Below are positions 34,429-43,666 of a DNA stretch of 64,000 bases, piece by piece; positions within the stretch are counted from its first letter, which is position 1; every line of letters starts with the position of its first letter. The DNA comes from Saprospiraceae bacterium. GTDB lineage: Bacteria > Bacteroidota > Bacteroidia > Chitinophagales > Saprospiraceae. The position numbers and the translations under genes are program-made. The DNA lies in the NCBI GenBank assembly GCA_016787525.1, contig JAEUUP010000129.1, positions 42,540 through 106,539 of the forward strand, given 5' to 3'. A model generated the notes under the pieces. The model did no database searches. It was not told where the DNA came from and worked only from the letters and a program-made list of their open reading frames with translations.

Positions 34429-37416
34429 ATGAAAGGATTTTACTATTATATTTTTTTGCTTGCTTTTTTATCCCCCTCAGTATTATTGGGTCAAAATCCC
34501 ACATTTTCGACTCAAGAGAGAGAGAGGTTGTGGCAAAAAATCAAAAAAGATTATTTGCCCTTGCCGATTGTGCCACCACCTTGCGCTGTTCATGCGCTCA
34601 AAGACCCATCTCAAGCCCAACGTTCCGTCAATGATTGGCTCAACGAGGTGGTTCGTATGCGTTTGGCTGGCGAATCGGATTGTGTTTTCCAGCTTTTAGC
34701 AGCATTGGAAACCAAAGCCAAAGCCCGTCCACAAGATTACACCGCTTGGATGTCTGAAAAAGCATTCTGCTTGCTCAGTTTCGACCGAAAAAGCGAAGCA
34801 ACGAAGTTGGCAGAAGAACTAAAGACTTACACAGAACAAACGGGGGAAGGCATCGCTCATATGCACCTAACCTTCGCCCGACTCGGACGCGCCAAAAGGC
34901 AACTCCAAGAGGCGATGCAGCAAGCAGAAGTCGGATTGAAACGCGCACGAAGCGACAAAGACCGATTGATGGAGGCGACGATGCTGCAAGTGATTGGTAT
35001 GACGGCTCGCGACATCTATATGGAGCGTCCCGAAAAGAATGTCCCGTTTTTGCAACAAGCCTTGACGATTGCGTCGGAACTCAAAGACACGTCTTTTATG
35101 CAAGCTTTGTTGGCGAGTATCAGTATCAGCTACCATTACAACAACACAAAGGAATTGGACAAGGCTTTTTACTATATTGCAAAAGCCGCAAACCTTGCTC
35201 ATACGCAAATGGCGATTCGCGACCGCATGAATGTCGTTTCCACCTACGGCACTTTGCTTTTGGAAAGCCAAGACAACGACAAAGCGATAGAAGTGATGCT
35301 GCACTCGGTCGAGTTGGCAAAACAAATGAAGCTGCGCAACAAAATACAGAACGATTACGACCATCTTGCCGAAGTGTATGAAGCTCGAGGCGAATACGAT
35401 AAGGCTTTGGGCATCATGGACATCTCGAAAACCTATTTGGATACGCTCAACAGCGGCTACTATTACAATACGTATGGGCGTATTTTGGCAAAAAAAGGGA
35501 ATTGGCAGGAAGCGGCTAAGTTCCAAGAGATGGCGTTTCAAGAAGAAGTGAAAAACTATACCCGAAGAAACACCATCTTGCTCACAGAAACCGAAACCCG
35601 CATGAGAACCCACGAAAAAGAGTTGGAACTCAACCAACAACGCAAACAAAGATGGTTTCTGATGGGCATTGCTTTGCTTGCGACTTTATTGGGTGGCGGT
35701 GCAGTTTGGGCGTATTGGCGCAACAAAAAACAAGTCGAAATACTGAGGGGTCAGAAAGAGTTGATTGAAAAACAAGAAATCGAATTGCGTCAACTCGATG
35801 CCGCTAAAACCCGTTTCTTCGCCAATGTGTCGCACGAGTTGCGGACACCTTTGACTTTGGTTTTGGGTCCATTGGCTTCTGTTTTGAAAAGGAATCAGTT
35901 GGAGAACACAGATTTTACCTATATCAAAGCCGCGCAAACCCACGCGAAGGATTTATTGAATTTGGTAAACGAAATTCTCGATTTGAGTAAAGTAGAATCG
36001 GGCAAAATGAAGCTGAACGAAACCACCGTCAGCTTACAACCTTTTACACGCCGCTTGGTCAGCACGTTTGAAAGTCATGCCGAGCGTTTGAATATCCGTT
36101 ATCAGTTTGAATATCGCTGCGAAAAACGACTGCGTATCGTTGTTGATACCGAAAAAATCACCCGCATTCTCAATAATTTGCTGTCAAACGCCATGAAGTT
36201 CACACCCAAAGGTGGCAGTGTAACCGTTTTGGTAGAAGATTTGGCGCAAAGTTTACGGTTGACCGTTCGAGACACAGGCAGAGGCATTCATCCCGACGAT
36301 TTGCCCCATGTTTTCGATCGTTTTTACCAAACGAATCAGACAAATACACCTATCGAGGGCGGTACAGGCATTGGTTTGGCTTTGTGCCGCGAATTTGCGG
36401 AGGTCATGGGCGGGCGTATATGGGCAGAAAGCACTGTGGGAGAAGGTAGTTGTTTCTTTTTTGAATTTCCGAAAAAAGAAATCATGGGCGTTGGCGAAGA
36501 CATGCTTGATGTGGAACAAGAAATGACTGATGGCGGCATGGCAGCAGCCGTCCAAAATCTACCTGAATCAGCAGATAAGTCCTCAAACACACACCACGAG
36601 ACCATTTTAGTTGTCGAAGACAATACCGATTTGCGTGCTTATATTGCCTCGATACTGAGGGGGGCAAATTACCATATCGTCGAAGCAGAAAATGGTCTCG
36701 AAGCCTTAGATATTCTTCAAAATATGCACAACGAACAGAGAAAACCGCACCTCATCATCTCCGATATTATGATGCCCGTGATGGATGGTTTTCAATTGCT
36801 CAAAGTTTTGAAAGACCGCGCTTATTTTATGAGCATTCCTGTCGTGATGTTGACCGCCCGAGCCGATATACGCGATAAATTGACCGCTTTGCGTATCGGT
36901 GTGGACGATTATCTCTTAAAGCCTTTTGAAGAAGAAGAACTTTTGGTGCGCATTCAGAATCTATTGAAAAACAGCGAGATGCGCCAACAATCGTATCTTG
37001 AAACCCACAACCCATTTGCAGCACGCCATACTGAGGGGGCGGTTTTGGCAGAAGCAGCAGCAGAAAACGCAACTGCCGAAACGCAGAATGTGTCCGAATA
37101 TCAAGAATGGTTGCAAGATTTAGAAGGTGTTGTGACCAAAAGAATGTCCAATTTCGATCTCACTGCCGAATCCATTGCCGACGATTTGGCGATGAGTCGC
37201 GCCCAATTCTTTCGTCGCCTCAAAACGGCAACAGGTTTGACCCCGAATCAGTATTTGCTCGAAGTGCGCTTCAATCATGCGCGCCATTTGTTGGAAATGC
37301 GGAAAGAAAATTCTGTTAAATCCGTGGCTTATTCGGTCGGTATGCGCGATGTCAAGTATTTTTCGCAGCAATTCAAAGCCCGTTTCGGACGTTTGCCGAG
37401 CGATTATCTGAATTGA
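34429..37416 (+). CDS. Hybrid histidine kinase with TPRs, receiver and AraC output
   Basis: The start at 34429 gives signal peptide MKGFYYYIFLLAFLSPSVLLGQ and a 995-residue protein. TPR-like helices fill the periplasmic part to about residue 405. A transmembrane helix (FLMGIALLATLLGGGAVWAYW) and coiled coil follow. The kinase has His box NVSHELRTPLT, N box NNLLSNAMKFTPKGG, and G boxes DTGRGI and GGTGIGLAL. The receiver has VVEDNTDLR, phosphoacceptor ISDIMMPVMDG and LLKPFEEEE. An AraC helix-turn-helix ends the chain. All steps from sensing to DNA binding lie in one protein. The target and signal are unknown. 10-mer copies at 34473 (in the signal peptide), 35741, 36653 and 37029. Confidence 0.92.
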   Translation: MKGFYYYIFLLAFLSPSVLLGQNPTFSTQERERLWQKIKKDYLPLPIVPPPCAVHALKDPSQAQRSVNDWLNEVVRMRLAGESDCVFQLLAALETKAKARPQDYTAWMSEKAFCLLSFDRKSEATKLAEELKTYTEQTGEGIAHMHLTFARLGRAKRQLQEAMQQAEVGLKRARSDKDRLMEATMLQVIGMTARDIYMERPEKNVPFLQQALTIASELKDTSFMQALLASISISYHYNNTKELDKAFYYIAKAANLAHTQMAIRDRMNVVSTYGTLLLESQDNDKAIEVMLHSVELAKQMKLRNKIQNDYDHLAEVYEARGEYDKALGIMDISKTYLDTLNSGYYYNTYGRILAKKGNWQEAAKFQEMAFQEEVKNYTRRNTILLTETETRMRTHEKELELNQQRKQRWFLMGIALLATLLGGGAVWAYWRNKKQVEILRGQKELIEKQEIELRQLDAAKTRFFANVSHELRTPLTLVLGPLASVLKRNQLENTDFTYIKAAQTHAKDLLNLVNEILDLSKVESGKMKLNETTVSLQPFTRRLVSTFESHAERLNIRYQFEYRCEKRLRIVVDTEKITRILNNLLSNAMKFTPKGGSVTVLVEDLAQSLRLTVRDTGRGIHPDDLPHVFDRFYQTNQTNTPIEGGTGIGLALCREFAEVMGGRIWAESTVGEGSCFFFEFPKKEIMGVGEDMLDVEQEMTDGGMAAAVQNLPESADKSSNTHHETILVVEDNTDLRAYIASILRGANYHIVEAENGLEALDILQNMHNEQRKPHLIISDIMMPVMDGFQLLKVLKDRAYFMSIPVVMLTARADIRDKLTALRIGVDDYLLKPFEEEELLVRIQNLLKNSEMRQQSYLETHNPFAARHTEGAVLAEAAAENATAETQNVSEYQEWLQDLEGVVTKRMSNFDLTAESIADDLAMSRAQFFRRLKTATGLTPNQYLLEVRFNHARHLLEMRKENSVKSVAYSVGMRDVKYFSQQFKARFGRLPSDYLN

Positions 37417-37460
37417 AGGAATCGTTCAGCCATTTTTCAAAAGAAAAGGCACAAGTTTTT

Positions 37461-37468
37461 TAGTTTTG
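37461..37468 (+). promoter_or_regulatory. -7 box before marR-like gene
   Basis: TAGTTTTG matches TAnnTTTG, 20 bp before the start codon at 37489. No clear -33 element is seen. Confidence 0.4.
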
Positions 37469-37488
37469 CGCCTACAAATAACATTTTT

Positions 37489-37923
37489 ATGTCTGCCAGA
37501 ACCGTTTATTTGATAAAAAGAATCGAGACAGAAGTCACCGCTCAGATGAATCGGGCATTGATGGATTTTGACATTACACTGGCTCAATTCATTGTATTGA
37601 ATTTTGTCAACGACCACACGCACGACCTATCATCGGCACAGTTGTCGCGTCGTTTCAATATGACCCCTCAGTCTATGAACGAAGTTGTGACGACTTTGCA
37701 ACGAAAAGGCTTGATTGAAAAAAAGTCAAACAGCGACAATAAGCGGGTTTTGCTCATCGGACTCACCCCGAAAGGCGTAGAAGTTTTGACAAAATGCAAT
37801 GAAGCCATTGATACCGTCGAGTCGGAACTATTCCGCCCATTTTCAGAAAAAGAATTGACTCAATACCGCAATCTGATTGGAAAATTATTGGCTCATGTAC
37901 GGACGAATGAAAACAATCTTTAG
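37489..37923 (+). CDS. MarR-family regulator
   Basis: A 144-residue winged-helix repressor of the MarR type. The recognition region is LSSAQLSRRFNMTPQSMNEVVTTLQRKGLIEKKSNSDNKRVLLIGLTPKG. MarR-type proteins such as CouR, FerR and HcaR control hydroxycinnamate genes elsewhere and respond to the CoA ester. This gene lies at the edge of the pca cluster, convergent with pcaB, so a similar role is plausible but unproven. Its TAG stop overlaps the pcaB stop (37920-37923). A variant of the 10-mer (CCCCTCAGTC) is at 37664. Confidence 0.88.
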   Translation: MSARTVYLIKRIETEVTAQMNRALMDFDITLAQFIVLNFVNDHTHDLSSAQLSRRFNMTPQSMNEVVTTLQRKGLIEKKSNSDNKRVLLIGLTPKGVEVLTKCNEAIDTVESELFRPFSEKELTQYRNLIGKLLAHVRTNENNL

Positions 37924-39242
37924 CGTATTTTTTGCTCAACAAAAAAGACACTGAACCCAATGGCTCGTTTAGGGTCAAAAAGTGTGTCCAATTCTTCTGG
38001 GTTAAGGTATTTTTTAACCGTTTCGTTGTCTGAAAGAACATTTTTAAGGTGAGTGTGTGTTTGAGTGGTGATTTTGCACGCCTGTTCGACCAGTTCATGC
38101 GCCTCCGTTTTACCTATCTTTTCCGCCAAAGCCAAGGAGACATTTTCTGCGAAAATCAATCCCTCAGTCACGTCAATGTTTTTCAACATTCTATCCTTGT
38201 CCACTTCCAAACCATTTGTGATTTCGATGGCTTGACGCAACGACCCTGCGGTGAGTTTGAAGATGTCCGTCAAAGTTTCCCATTCGGCGTGCCATGCGCC
38301 CGTAGCACGCTCGTGGTCTTGCGTCATACAAGCCAAAAGCGTCGAAACCAAAGGCGGAATGCGACGTGCATTGGCTAAAATGGCGGTACAACCGACAGGA
38401 TTGCGCTTATGTGGCATGGTCGAAGAGCCGCCTTTACCTGCGGTGGCGGGTTCAAACACTTCTCCGATTTCAGTTTGCATCAAAAGACTGATGTCTTGCG
38501 CAATCTTGCTGATACTACCCGACAAAATACCCAAAGTCGTGGCGATTTCGACCAAATTATCGCGCTGTGTGTGCCAAGATACTGAGGGGGTGCTGAGATT
38601 CAAGATACGAGCCATTGTTTCAGCAACCGCCAGACCTTTTTCGGGCATACTTGCCAACGTACCTACTGCACCACCCAATTGTAGTTGGAAATTATTGTGT
38701 AACAAACGTTCTAAACGCTGTTTCGACCGCAAAATACCATCGAGCCAAGTCGCCACTTTGAAACCAAAAGTAATCGGTCGCGCTTGTTGCATAAAAGAGC
38801 GACCTATCATCAGGGATTCTTTGTGCGTATCAGCAAGTTGAGCGAGTTGAGCGATGAGTTGTTCGGTGTTTTTTAGAATAATCAAAACCGCTTTTTGAGC
38901 TTGTAAAACAGTCGCCGTGTCAATCACATCTTGACTTGTTGCGCCCAAATGCACAAATTTTGCCCCCTCAGTATCTATGCGTTTTACAGCTGCCGTCAAT
39001 TGTTTCACCAAAGGAATATTGACATTGCCGCCTAAGCCAACTGCTGTTTTCAAGGTATCGAAATCAATATTTTCCACCACGCAAGCAGCTACAATGGCTT
39101 GTGCTGCGGTTTCTGGAATCAACCCATGCTGCGCCTGTGCCTCTGCCAAAGCTGCCTCGAATTGCAAAAGACCTGCGACAATGGCTTCGTCAGTAAACAA
39201 AGCGTTTATGTCTTTATCGTAGAAAAGAGATTCGTAAAGCAT
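37920..39242 (-). CDS. pcaB: 3-carboxy-cis,cis-muconate cycloisomerase
   Basis: A 440-residue fumarase/aspartase-superfamily enzyme that cyclises 3-carboxymuconate to the lactone in the protocatechuate branch. The ATG at 39242 is preferred to a GTG eight codons earlier. The superfamily signature GKGGSSTMPHKRNPVG is intact, as are GATSQDVIDTA and the WHAEWETL segment. The PcaB assignment rather than adenylosuccinate lyase rests on overall sequence and on neighbouring pcaGH, pcaDC and pcaIJ. It is separated from the rest of the cluster by a toxin-antitoxin-like module. 10-mer copies at 38580 and 38964, variant at 38161. Confidence 0.85.
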   Translation of the reverse strand: MLYESLFYDKDINALFTDEAIVAGLLQFEAALAEAQAQHGLIPETAAQAIVAACVVENIDFDTLKTAVGLGGNVNIPLVKQLTAAVKRIDTEGAKFVHLGATSQDVIDTATVLQAQKAVLIILKNTEQLIAQLAQLADTHKESLMIGRSFMQQARPITFGFKVATWLDGILRSKQRLERLLHNNFQLQLGGAVGTLASMPEKGLAVAETMARILNLSTPSVSWHTQRDNLVEIATTLGILSGSISKIAQDISLLMQTEIGEVFEPATAGKGGSSTMPHKRNPVGCTAILANARRIPPLVSTLLACMTQDHERATGAWHAEWETLTDIFKLTAGSLRQAIEITNGLEVDKDRMLKNIDVTEGLIFAENVSLALAEKIGKTEAHELVEQACKITTQTHTHLKNVLSDNETVKKYLNPEELDTLFDPKRAIGFSVFFVEQKIR

Positions 39243-39379
39243 GGGTTTTAGTTTTGTATTTGGCACAACACACTTTCATCTGATTCATTCACGTCAAATC
39301 AACTTTTATCAATGAATAAACTTATAGAGTGGTGTTGTGAATTTTTAAGTAAAAAAGCATTTATCAATAAAAAAGGCTA

Positions 39380-39387
39380 ATTTTGTC
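39380..39387 (+). promoter_or_regulatory. -7 box before antitoxin-like gene
   Basis: TAATTTTG matches the TAnnTTTG consensus, 16 bp before the start codon at 39403. The -33 region is not convincing. Confidence 0.4.
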
Positions 39388-39402
39388 AAAAATACTATCA
39401 AA

Positions 39403-39759
39403 ATGACGGAAGTAACTATTAAGATAACAAAGAATGCTCACTGGAAATTGCTCAAAAATTTTCTTATGACATTCAATATTGGTTTTGAGGTAAGCCGTGT
39501 GTCGAATGGCTCAGAACAAAATGGTTCATCCTCAGATTTTGAACCTTCTGAACTTGCGATGCCCGAAGATGTCCAAAACAATGATTCGGATACAAACGAT
39601 TTGCTGCAACAAGCCATCAAACCTATTCGTGCAACAATCAATATAGAAGACCTGATTAGAGAACAAAACTATACAAACTTTGATAAAGAAGGCTTCGAGA
39701 GTCTTATAGCCCAATTAGATATTCAAGACCCAATCGAGGAACTTTTAGCCTATAACTGA
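39403..39759 (+). CDS. Putative antitoxin upstream of PIN-domain gene
   Basis: A 118-residue acidic protein of no recognised family. The first 35 residues (MTEVTIKITKNAHWKLLKNFLMTFNIGFEVSR) are followed by an acidic, Ser-rich linker. The C-terminal segment (ATINIEDLIREQNYTNFDKEGFESLIAQLDIQDPIEELLA) would be the toxin-binding tail. The call rests on its position, ending 2 bp before the PIN-domain gene. Similar Bacteroidota pairs have this layout. Confidence 0.55.
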   Translation: MTEVTIKITKNAHWKLLKNFLMTFNIGFEVSRVSNGSEQNGSSSDFEPSELAMPEDVQNNDSDTNDLLQQAIKPIRATINIEDLIREQNYTNFDKEGFESLIAQLDIQDPIEELLAYN

Positions 39760-39761
39760 CT

Positions 39762-40217
39762 ATGAAAAACTATCTTTTAGATACCAATATTCTTTTATTG
39801 TATCTTCGTGGTGATAGCCGAATGGCCCATATCAATAACCTTTACAATCCTTTCAGTGTAGATTCAAAACCAATCGTTTCTGTTGTGACAGTAGGAGAAA
39901 TTCATTCTATTGCTTTGCAACGCCATTGGGGTCTTTCTAAAATAGCCGACCTCAACCGCTTTTTGAATAAATTTTTGATAGCTGATATTAATGTGCGACC
40001 GATTATTGACGCTTATGCCGAGATTGATGCATTTAGTCAGAACAAACTCGCTTCAAATCCTTTGGGTATGACCGCTCGAAGTATGGGTAAAAATGATTTA
40101 TGGATTGCAGCAACGGCTCATGTTCTCAAATTACCATTGCTCACAACGGATAAAGATTTTCATCATCTAAAAGATACTTATTTAGACCTTGCCTTTATTG
40201 ATTTGATGGCTATCTAA
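39762..40217 (+). CDS. VapC-like PIN-domain ribonuclease
   Basis: A 151-residue PIN-domain protein, probably the toxin of a VapBC-like pair. The metal-binding acids are in YLLDTNILL (Asp7), VTVGEIHSIA (Glu), KNDLWIAATA (Asp) and TTDKDF (Asp), so the active site looks complete. VapC toxins cleave tRNA or rRNA; the target here is unknown. It is transcribed against the surrounding pca genes and sits between pcaIJ and pcaB, which suggests later insertion. No copy of the dispersed 10-mer. Confidence 0.85.
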   Translation: MKNYLLDTNILLLYLRGDSRMAHINNLYNPFSVDSKPIVSVVTVGEIHSIALQRHWGLSKIADLNRFLNKFLIADINVRPIIDAYAEIDAFSQNKLASNPLGMTARSMGKNDLWIAATAHVLKLPLLTTDKDFHHLKDTYLDLAFIDLMAI

Positions 40218-40250
40218 CCTTGCGAAGATTTGACATCTTCACAAGGTTAG
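40214..40250. terminator. Bidirectional terminator hairpin
   Basis: Arms CTAACCTTG...GAAGAT and ATCTTC...CAAGGTTAG form a long stem between the convergent PIN-domain and pcaIJ genes. Confidence 0.75.
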
Positions 40251-40263
40251 ATAAATTATTAGG

Positions 40264-41610
40264 TTAAGCCAATTTCTCTACAAACTTCGCAGCTGTCTTC
40301 GCACGCACTTCTTCCAAAGTCACATTCGACATCAGTTCAATCAAAGTCAATTGACCCTCTTGATAATTGAAAACAGCCAAATCGGTAATGACCATATCTA
40401 CGCAACCCATCGCTGTCAGCGGCAAAATACACTCTGGAACGACTTTCGACGTACCATCAGGATCGGTGTGAATCAATGTGATAATCAATCTTTTTGCGCC
40501 CGAAGCCAAGTCCATCGCTCCGCCAACACCCAACAGTGCCTTGCCGGGTACAGACCAGTTGGCTAAGTTGGCTTTTTCATCCACTTCTAAGCCACCCATA
40601 ATTGCCACATCAATATGTCCACCGCGAATCATGGCAAACGAATCGGCACTATCGAAATAACTTGTGCCAGGGAGTGCAGTAACAGGGATTTTACCCGCAT
40701 TCACAGGATAATCCATCGCGCCGCCGCCGTCCGTAGGCGCAGGCCCAACGCCCAACATACCATTCTCGGTGTGTAGAATGATGCCATCTTCGGGTTTAAT
40801 CAAATCTGCAACAAGTGTTGGAATACCGATACCGAGATTGACGACATCGCCTTTTTTAAGTTCTTTGAAAGCACGGCGCGCCATGTTCATACGACTTTCA
40901 CTCACCTTTTTGCTCGAACCCACCGAAGCAGACGTACCTAAGTCTTCCAAAGTGACATGCGCTTGCACCAAATAATCTACAAAACAACCAGGTGTGTGGA
41001 TGCAATTGGGGTCAATCTCTCCCACAGGCACGATTTCTTCTACCTCTGCAATCACCAAGTCCGCAGCCGTTGCCATGGCGCGATTGAAGTTTTGTTCCGT
41101 CATGCGGTAGGTCAAATTGCCTGCTGTATCCGCTTTCCATGCGCGAATAAACGCCACATTGCCACGAATCCCTTTGATGAACACTTGTTCTTTGCCATCA
41201 ATCACCATCGTCGGACGACCTTTCGCCAATTCTGTATTAGCAGAAGTGGGCGTGTAAAAACCGCCAATGCCTGCACCACCTGCACGGAGAGCCTCCGCCA
41301 AAGTCCCTTGAGGCAAGAGTTCGTATTCTAAAGTACCCGCCTGTGCCGCTTTCACAGCATCAATATTGGAAGTGAAAAACGAGCAAATGGCTTTTTTCAT
41401 TTGACCATTGCGCAGTAGGCGACCACCGCCGAGTCCGGGTTCTCCTGTATTATTGCCAACGAAAGTGATGTTTTTTGTACCTAATTCAGCCAAAGCATGG
41501 GTCAAGTGAATCGGATTGCCCGTCATACCAAAGCCACCACTTAGTAAAACATCGCCTTCTTTGACCATTGCTGCCGCTTCTTGGGCTGTAATCTGTGGAA
41601 CTTGTTTCAT
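40264..41610 (-). CDS. pcaIJ: Fused 3-oxoadipate (3-oxoacid) CoA-transferase, alpha+beta
   Basis: A 448-residue fusion of CoA-transferase subunits A and B. The alpha part (residues 1-220) has [21 protein letters not shown] and [17 protein letters not shown]. The beta part (about 235-448) has [11 protein letters not shown] and the catalytic-Glu block [10 protein letters not shown], then [15 protein letters not shown]. It would move CoA from succinyl-CoA to 3-oxoadipate. Sequence alone cannot exclude acetoacetate as substrate; the pca neighbours favour oxoadipate. PcaI and PcaJ are usually separate, so the fusion is notable, as in eukaryotic SCOT. No 10-mer inside, one just upstream at 41649. 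Confidence 0.85.
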   Translation of the reverse strand: MKQVPQITAQEAAAMVKEGDVLLSGGFGMTGNPIHLTHALAELGTKNITFVGNNTGEPGLGGGRLLRNGQMKKAICSFFTSNIDAVKAAQAGTLEYELLPQGTLAEALRAGGAGIGGFYTPTSANTELAKGRPTMVIDGKEQVFIKGIRGNVAFIRAWKADTAGNLTYRMTEQNFNRAMATAADLVIAEVEEIVPVGEIDPNCIHTPGCFVDYLVQAHVTLEDLGTSASVGSSKKVSESRMNMARRAFKELKKGDVVNLGIGIPTLVADLIKPEDGIILHTENGMLGVGPAPTDGGGAMDYPVNAGKIPVTALPGTSYFDSADSFAMIRGGHIDVAIMGGLEVDEKANLANWSVPGKALLGVGGAMDLASGAKRLIITLIHTDPDGTSKVVPECILPLTAMGCVDMVITDLAVFNYQEGQLTLIELMSNVTLEEVRAKTAAKFVEKLA

Positions 41611-41695
41611 AATTGCTAAACTTGTTTATCTTATTTTTTGAGACACACCCCCTCAGTAAAGAGTCGTCCAGTGAGTTGTCTTGACTGATTATTAT

Positions 41696-42574
41696 TTAAG
41701 AGTTGGCTTTCCTTAAACCCAACATTTTTATTGCATTTTCCTTCAAAATCAATGGTTTTACCTCGTCTTTGAAACCCGCTTCTTCAAAATCCCGCATCCA
41801 ACGTTCAGGCGTAATCAAAGGAAAGTCAGTGCCAAACAGCATCCGATGTTTGAGGAGCGTATTGGCATATTGTATCAATTGTTTTGGAAAATACTTAGGC
41901 GACCAGCCCGACAAATCAATATAGACATTGGGTTTGTGCATCGCCACAGAGAGCGCCTCATCCTGCCAAGGCCAACTCGGATGTGCAATAATGATAGGGC
42001 AATCGGGAAAATCTATCGCCACATCGTCCAAGTGCATCGGATTGGAATATTCTAAACGCAAACCGCCACCACCACGCACACCACTGCCAAATCCCGAATG
42101 ACCCGAATGAAACAGCATAGGCAGTTTGTATTCTGCAATGACTTCGTACAAATGATACGCCATGCGGTCGTGCGGATAAAAGCCTTGCACGGTCGGATGA
42201 AACTTAAAGCCTTTTACGCCATAATTCTCAATCAAGTCACGTGCTTCGCGTGCGCCCATGCGCCCCTTGTGTGGGTCAATACTCGCGAAAGGAATCATCA
42301 CATCGGCATTTTTCAAGGCGGCTTCGGCAACTTCGATGTTTGGAATGCGGCGTTTGCCGACCTCATGTTCAGAGTCAATGGTGAACATGACAAACGCCAT
42401 TTTTTGTGAGCGATAGAAGTCCGCTGTTTCTTGGATAGTCGGTCTTTTGTCCGATTTAAAGTATTTGGCGAAAGCCACATCGAACTCGGAACGATAATCA
42501 TCGTGTGGTTGGCAGCAAGAGACTTCGGCGTGTGTATGCACGTCAATTGCTATGATTTCATCAAGATTTATCAT
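41696..42574 (-). CDS. Amidohydrolase, CouO/PhdC-like beta-ketoacyl-CoA hydrolase candidate
   Basis: A 292-residue metal-dependent hydrolase of the amidohydrolase_2 (ACMSD-like) family. Metal ligands are visible in DVHTHAE, GFKFHPTVQGF, LFHSGHSGFG, IAHPSWPWQ and LFGTDFPL. In actinobacterial coumarate pathways (CouO, PhdC) a relative hydrolyses the beta-ketoacyl-CoA formed from hydroxycinnamate, giving a hydroxybenzoate. The SDR gene 36 bp upstream and pca genes on both sides support that role here. A decarboxylase or lactonase role remains possible. Confidence 0.72.
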   Translation of the reverse strand: MINLDEIIAIDVHTHAEVSCCQPHDDYRSEFDVAFAKYFKSDKRPTIQETADFYRSQKMAFVMFTIDSEHEVGKRRIPNIEVAEAALKNADVMIPFASIDPHKGRMGAREARDLIENYGVKGFKFHPTVQGFYPHDRMAYHLYEVIAEYKLPMLFHSGHSGFGSGVRGGGGLRLEYSNPMHLDDVAIDFPDCPIIIAHPSWPWQDEALSVAMHKPNVYIDLSGWSPKYFPKQLIQYANTLLKHRMLFGTDFPLITPERWMRDFEEAGFKDEVKPLILKENAIKMLGLRKANS

Positions 42575-42610
42575 GAATGATTGCGTTTTAATTCACTTTT
42601 ACTGAGGGGG

Positions 42611-43378
42611 CTATTTTGCTTGCATCCGAATCGCGCCATCTAAACGAATCACTTCGCCATTGAGCATTTGATTTTCAATGATATGCTTTGCCAAAGCGGC
42701 ATATTCCTCAGGTTTACCCAAACGCGACGGAAACGGCACTTGCTGACCCAGTGATTGACGCACTTCATCGGACATACCCATCAGTAAAGGTGTTTCAAAA
42801 ATACCCGGCGCAATCACCATCGAACGAATACCCACACGAGCTAACTCCCTTGCAATCGGCAAATTCATACCCACAATGCCACCTTTTGAAGCTGAATAAG
42901 CCGCTTGACCAATCTGACCATCAAAAGCCGCCACTGATGCTGTGGAGATGAATACACCGCGCTCGCCGCTTTCACCCGCTTCATTGTGTTGTATGACATC
43001 AGCCGCCAAACGAATGACATTGAATGAGCCAATCAAATTAATCTGAATGACTTTTGAAAAACTTGCCAACGAATGCACGCCTTTGCGCCCCAAAACACGC
43101 TCGGCGGGACCTATCCCTGCGCAGTTTACTGCCCCATGCAAGCCGCCAAAGGTTTTTACGGCTGTGTCAATCGCGTTTTGTACACTCGCTTCATCCGTCA
43201 CATCGGTTTGGACGAATTTGGCGTTCGCACCTAAAGTGTCTTCTGCTTTTTGCCCCCCCTCAGTATTCACATCTGCGAGAACGGCAAAACCACCATTCTC
43301 GACAATCATTTGCGCTGTCGCAAAACCCAAACCCGATGCGCCACCTGTAACGACGAAAACTTTATTTTTGATAACCAT
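42611..43378 (-). CDS. SDR 3-hydroxyacyl-CoA dehydrogenase (HSD10-like)
   Basis: A 255-residue short-chain dehydrogenase. The NAD-binding [12 protein letters not shown] is at residues 12-23, NCAGIGPAE and the catalytic Ser...YSASKGG (Tyr and Lys) follow. The sequence resembles type 2 3-hydroxyacyl-CoA dehydrogenases ([39 protein letters not shown]). In hydroxycinnamate degradation CouH-type enzymes oxidise the beta-hydroxyl made by the hydratase. It is paired with the amidohydrolase gene. A MITE-like element separates it from pcaG upstream. 10-mer at 43256. Confidence 0.82.
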   Translation of the reverse strand: MVIKNKVFVVTGGASGLGFATAQMIVENGGFAVLADVNTEGGQKAEDTLGANAKFVQTDVTDEASVQNAIDTAVKTFGGLHGAVNCAGIGPAERVLGRKGVHSLASFSKVIQINLIGSFNVIRLAADVIQHNEAGESGERGVFISTASVAAFDGQIGQAAYSASKGGIVGMNLPIARELARVGIRSMVIAPGIFETPLLMGMSDEVRQSLGQQVPFPSRLGKPEEYAALAKHIIENQMLNGEVIRLDGAIRMQAK

Positions 43379-43437
43379 ATTAAGACAATTACGAATTTTG
43401 AATTACTTTTTAAAGCGGCAAAAGTACAAATTACATC

Positions 43438-43633
43438 CTGATGTTACGCACGGTACAGTTTACGCACTGTTTTTTGCTGCGCAAAAAAAGCGTACTAAAA
43501 AGAATCTATCAGACCGAAGTTCATTTTTCAATCGCTTGTGATTGAAAAATGAACTTCGGTCTAAAAAAAATAATTTCTTAGCACGTCTTTTTTGCGTAGC
43601 AAAAAACAGTGCGTAATGTGTGCGTAACATCAG
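43438..43633. mobile_element. MITE-like snap-back element with 7-bp target duplication
   Basis: A 196-bp non-coding element. The 14-bp terminal repeats CTGATGTTACGCAC (43438-43451) and the exact complement (43620-43633) are followed by nearly complementary arms almost to the centre. The inner perfect stem AGACCGAAGTTCATTTTTCA closes around GCTTGT. The 7-bp TTACATC flanks both ends (43431-43437 and 43634-43640), a likely target duplication. It sits between pcaG and the SDR gene. Confidence 0.82.
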
Positions 43634-43666
43634 TTACATCGCCATTGAAACTCGTCAATGCATTAT

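Noticed and set aside
34867..35649. 260-residue frame antisense to the hybrid sensor gene
   Set aside because: A shadow frame of a confidently identified gene. The composition is His/Phe/Gln-rich without a start context.
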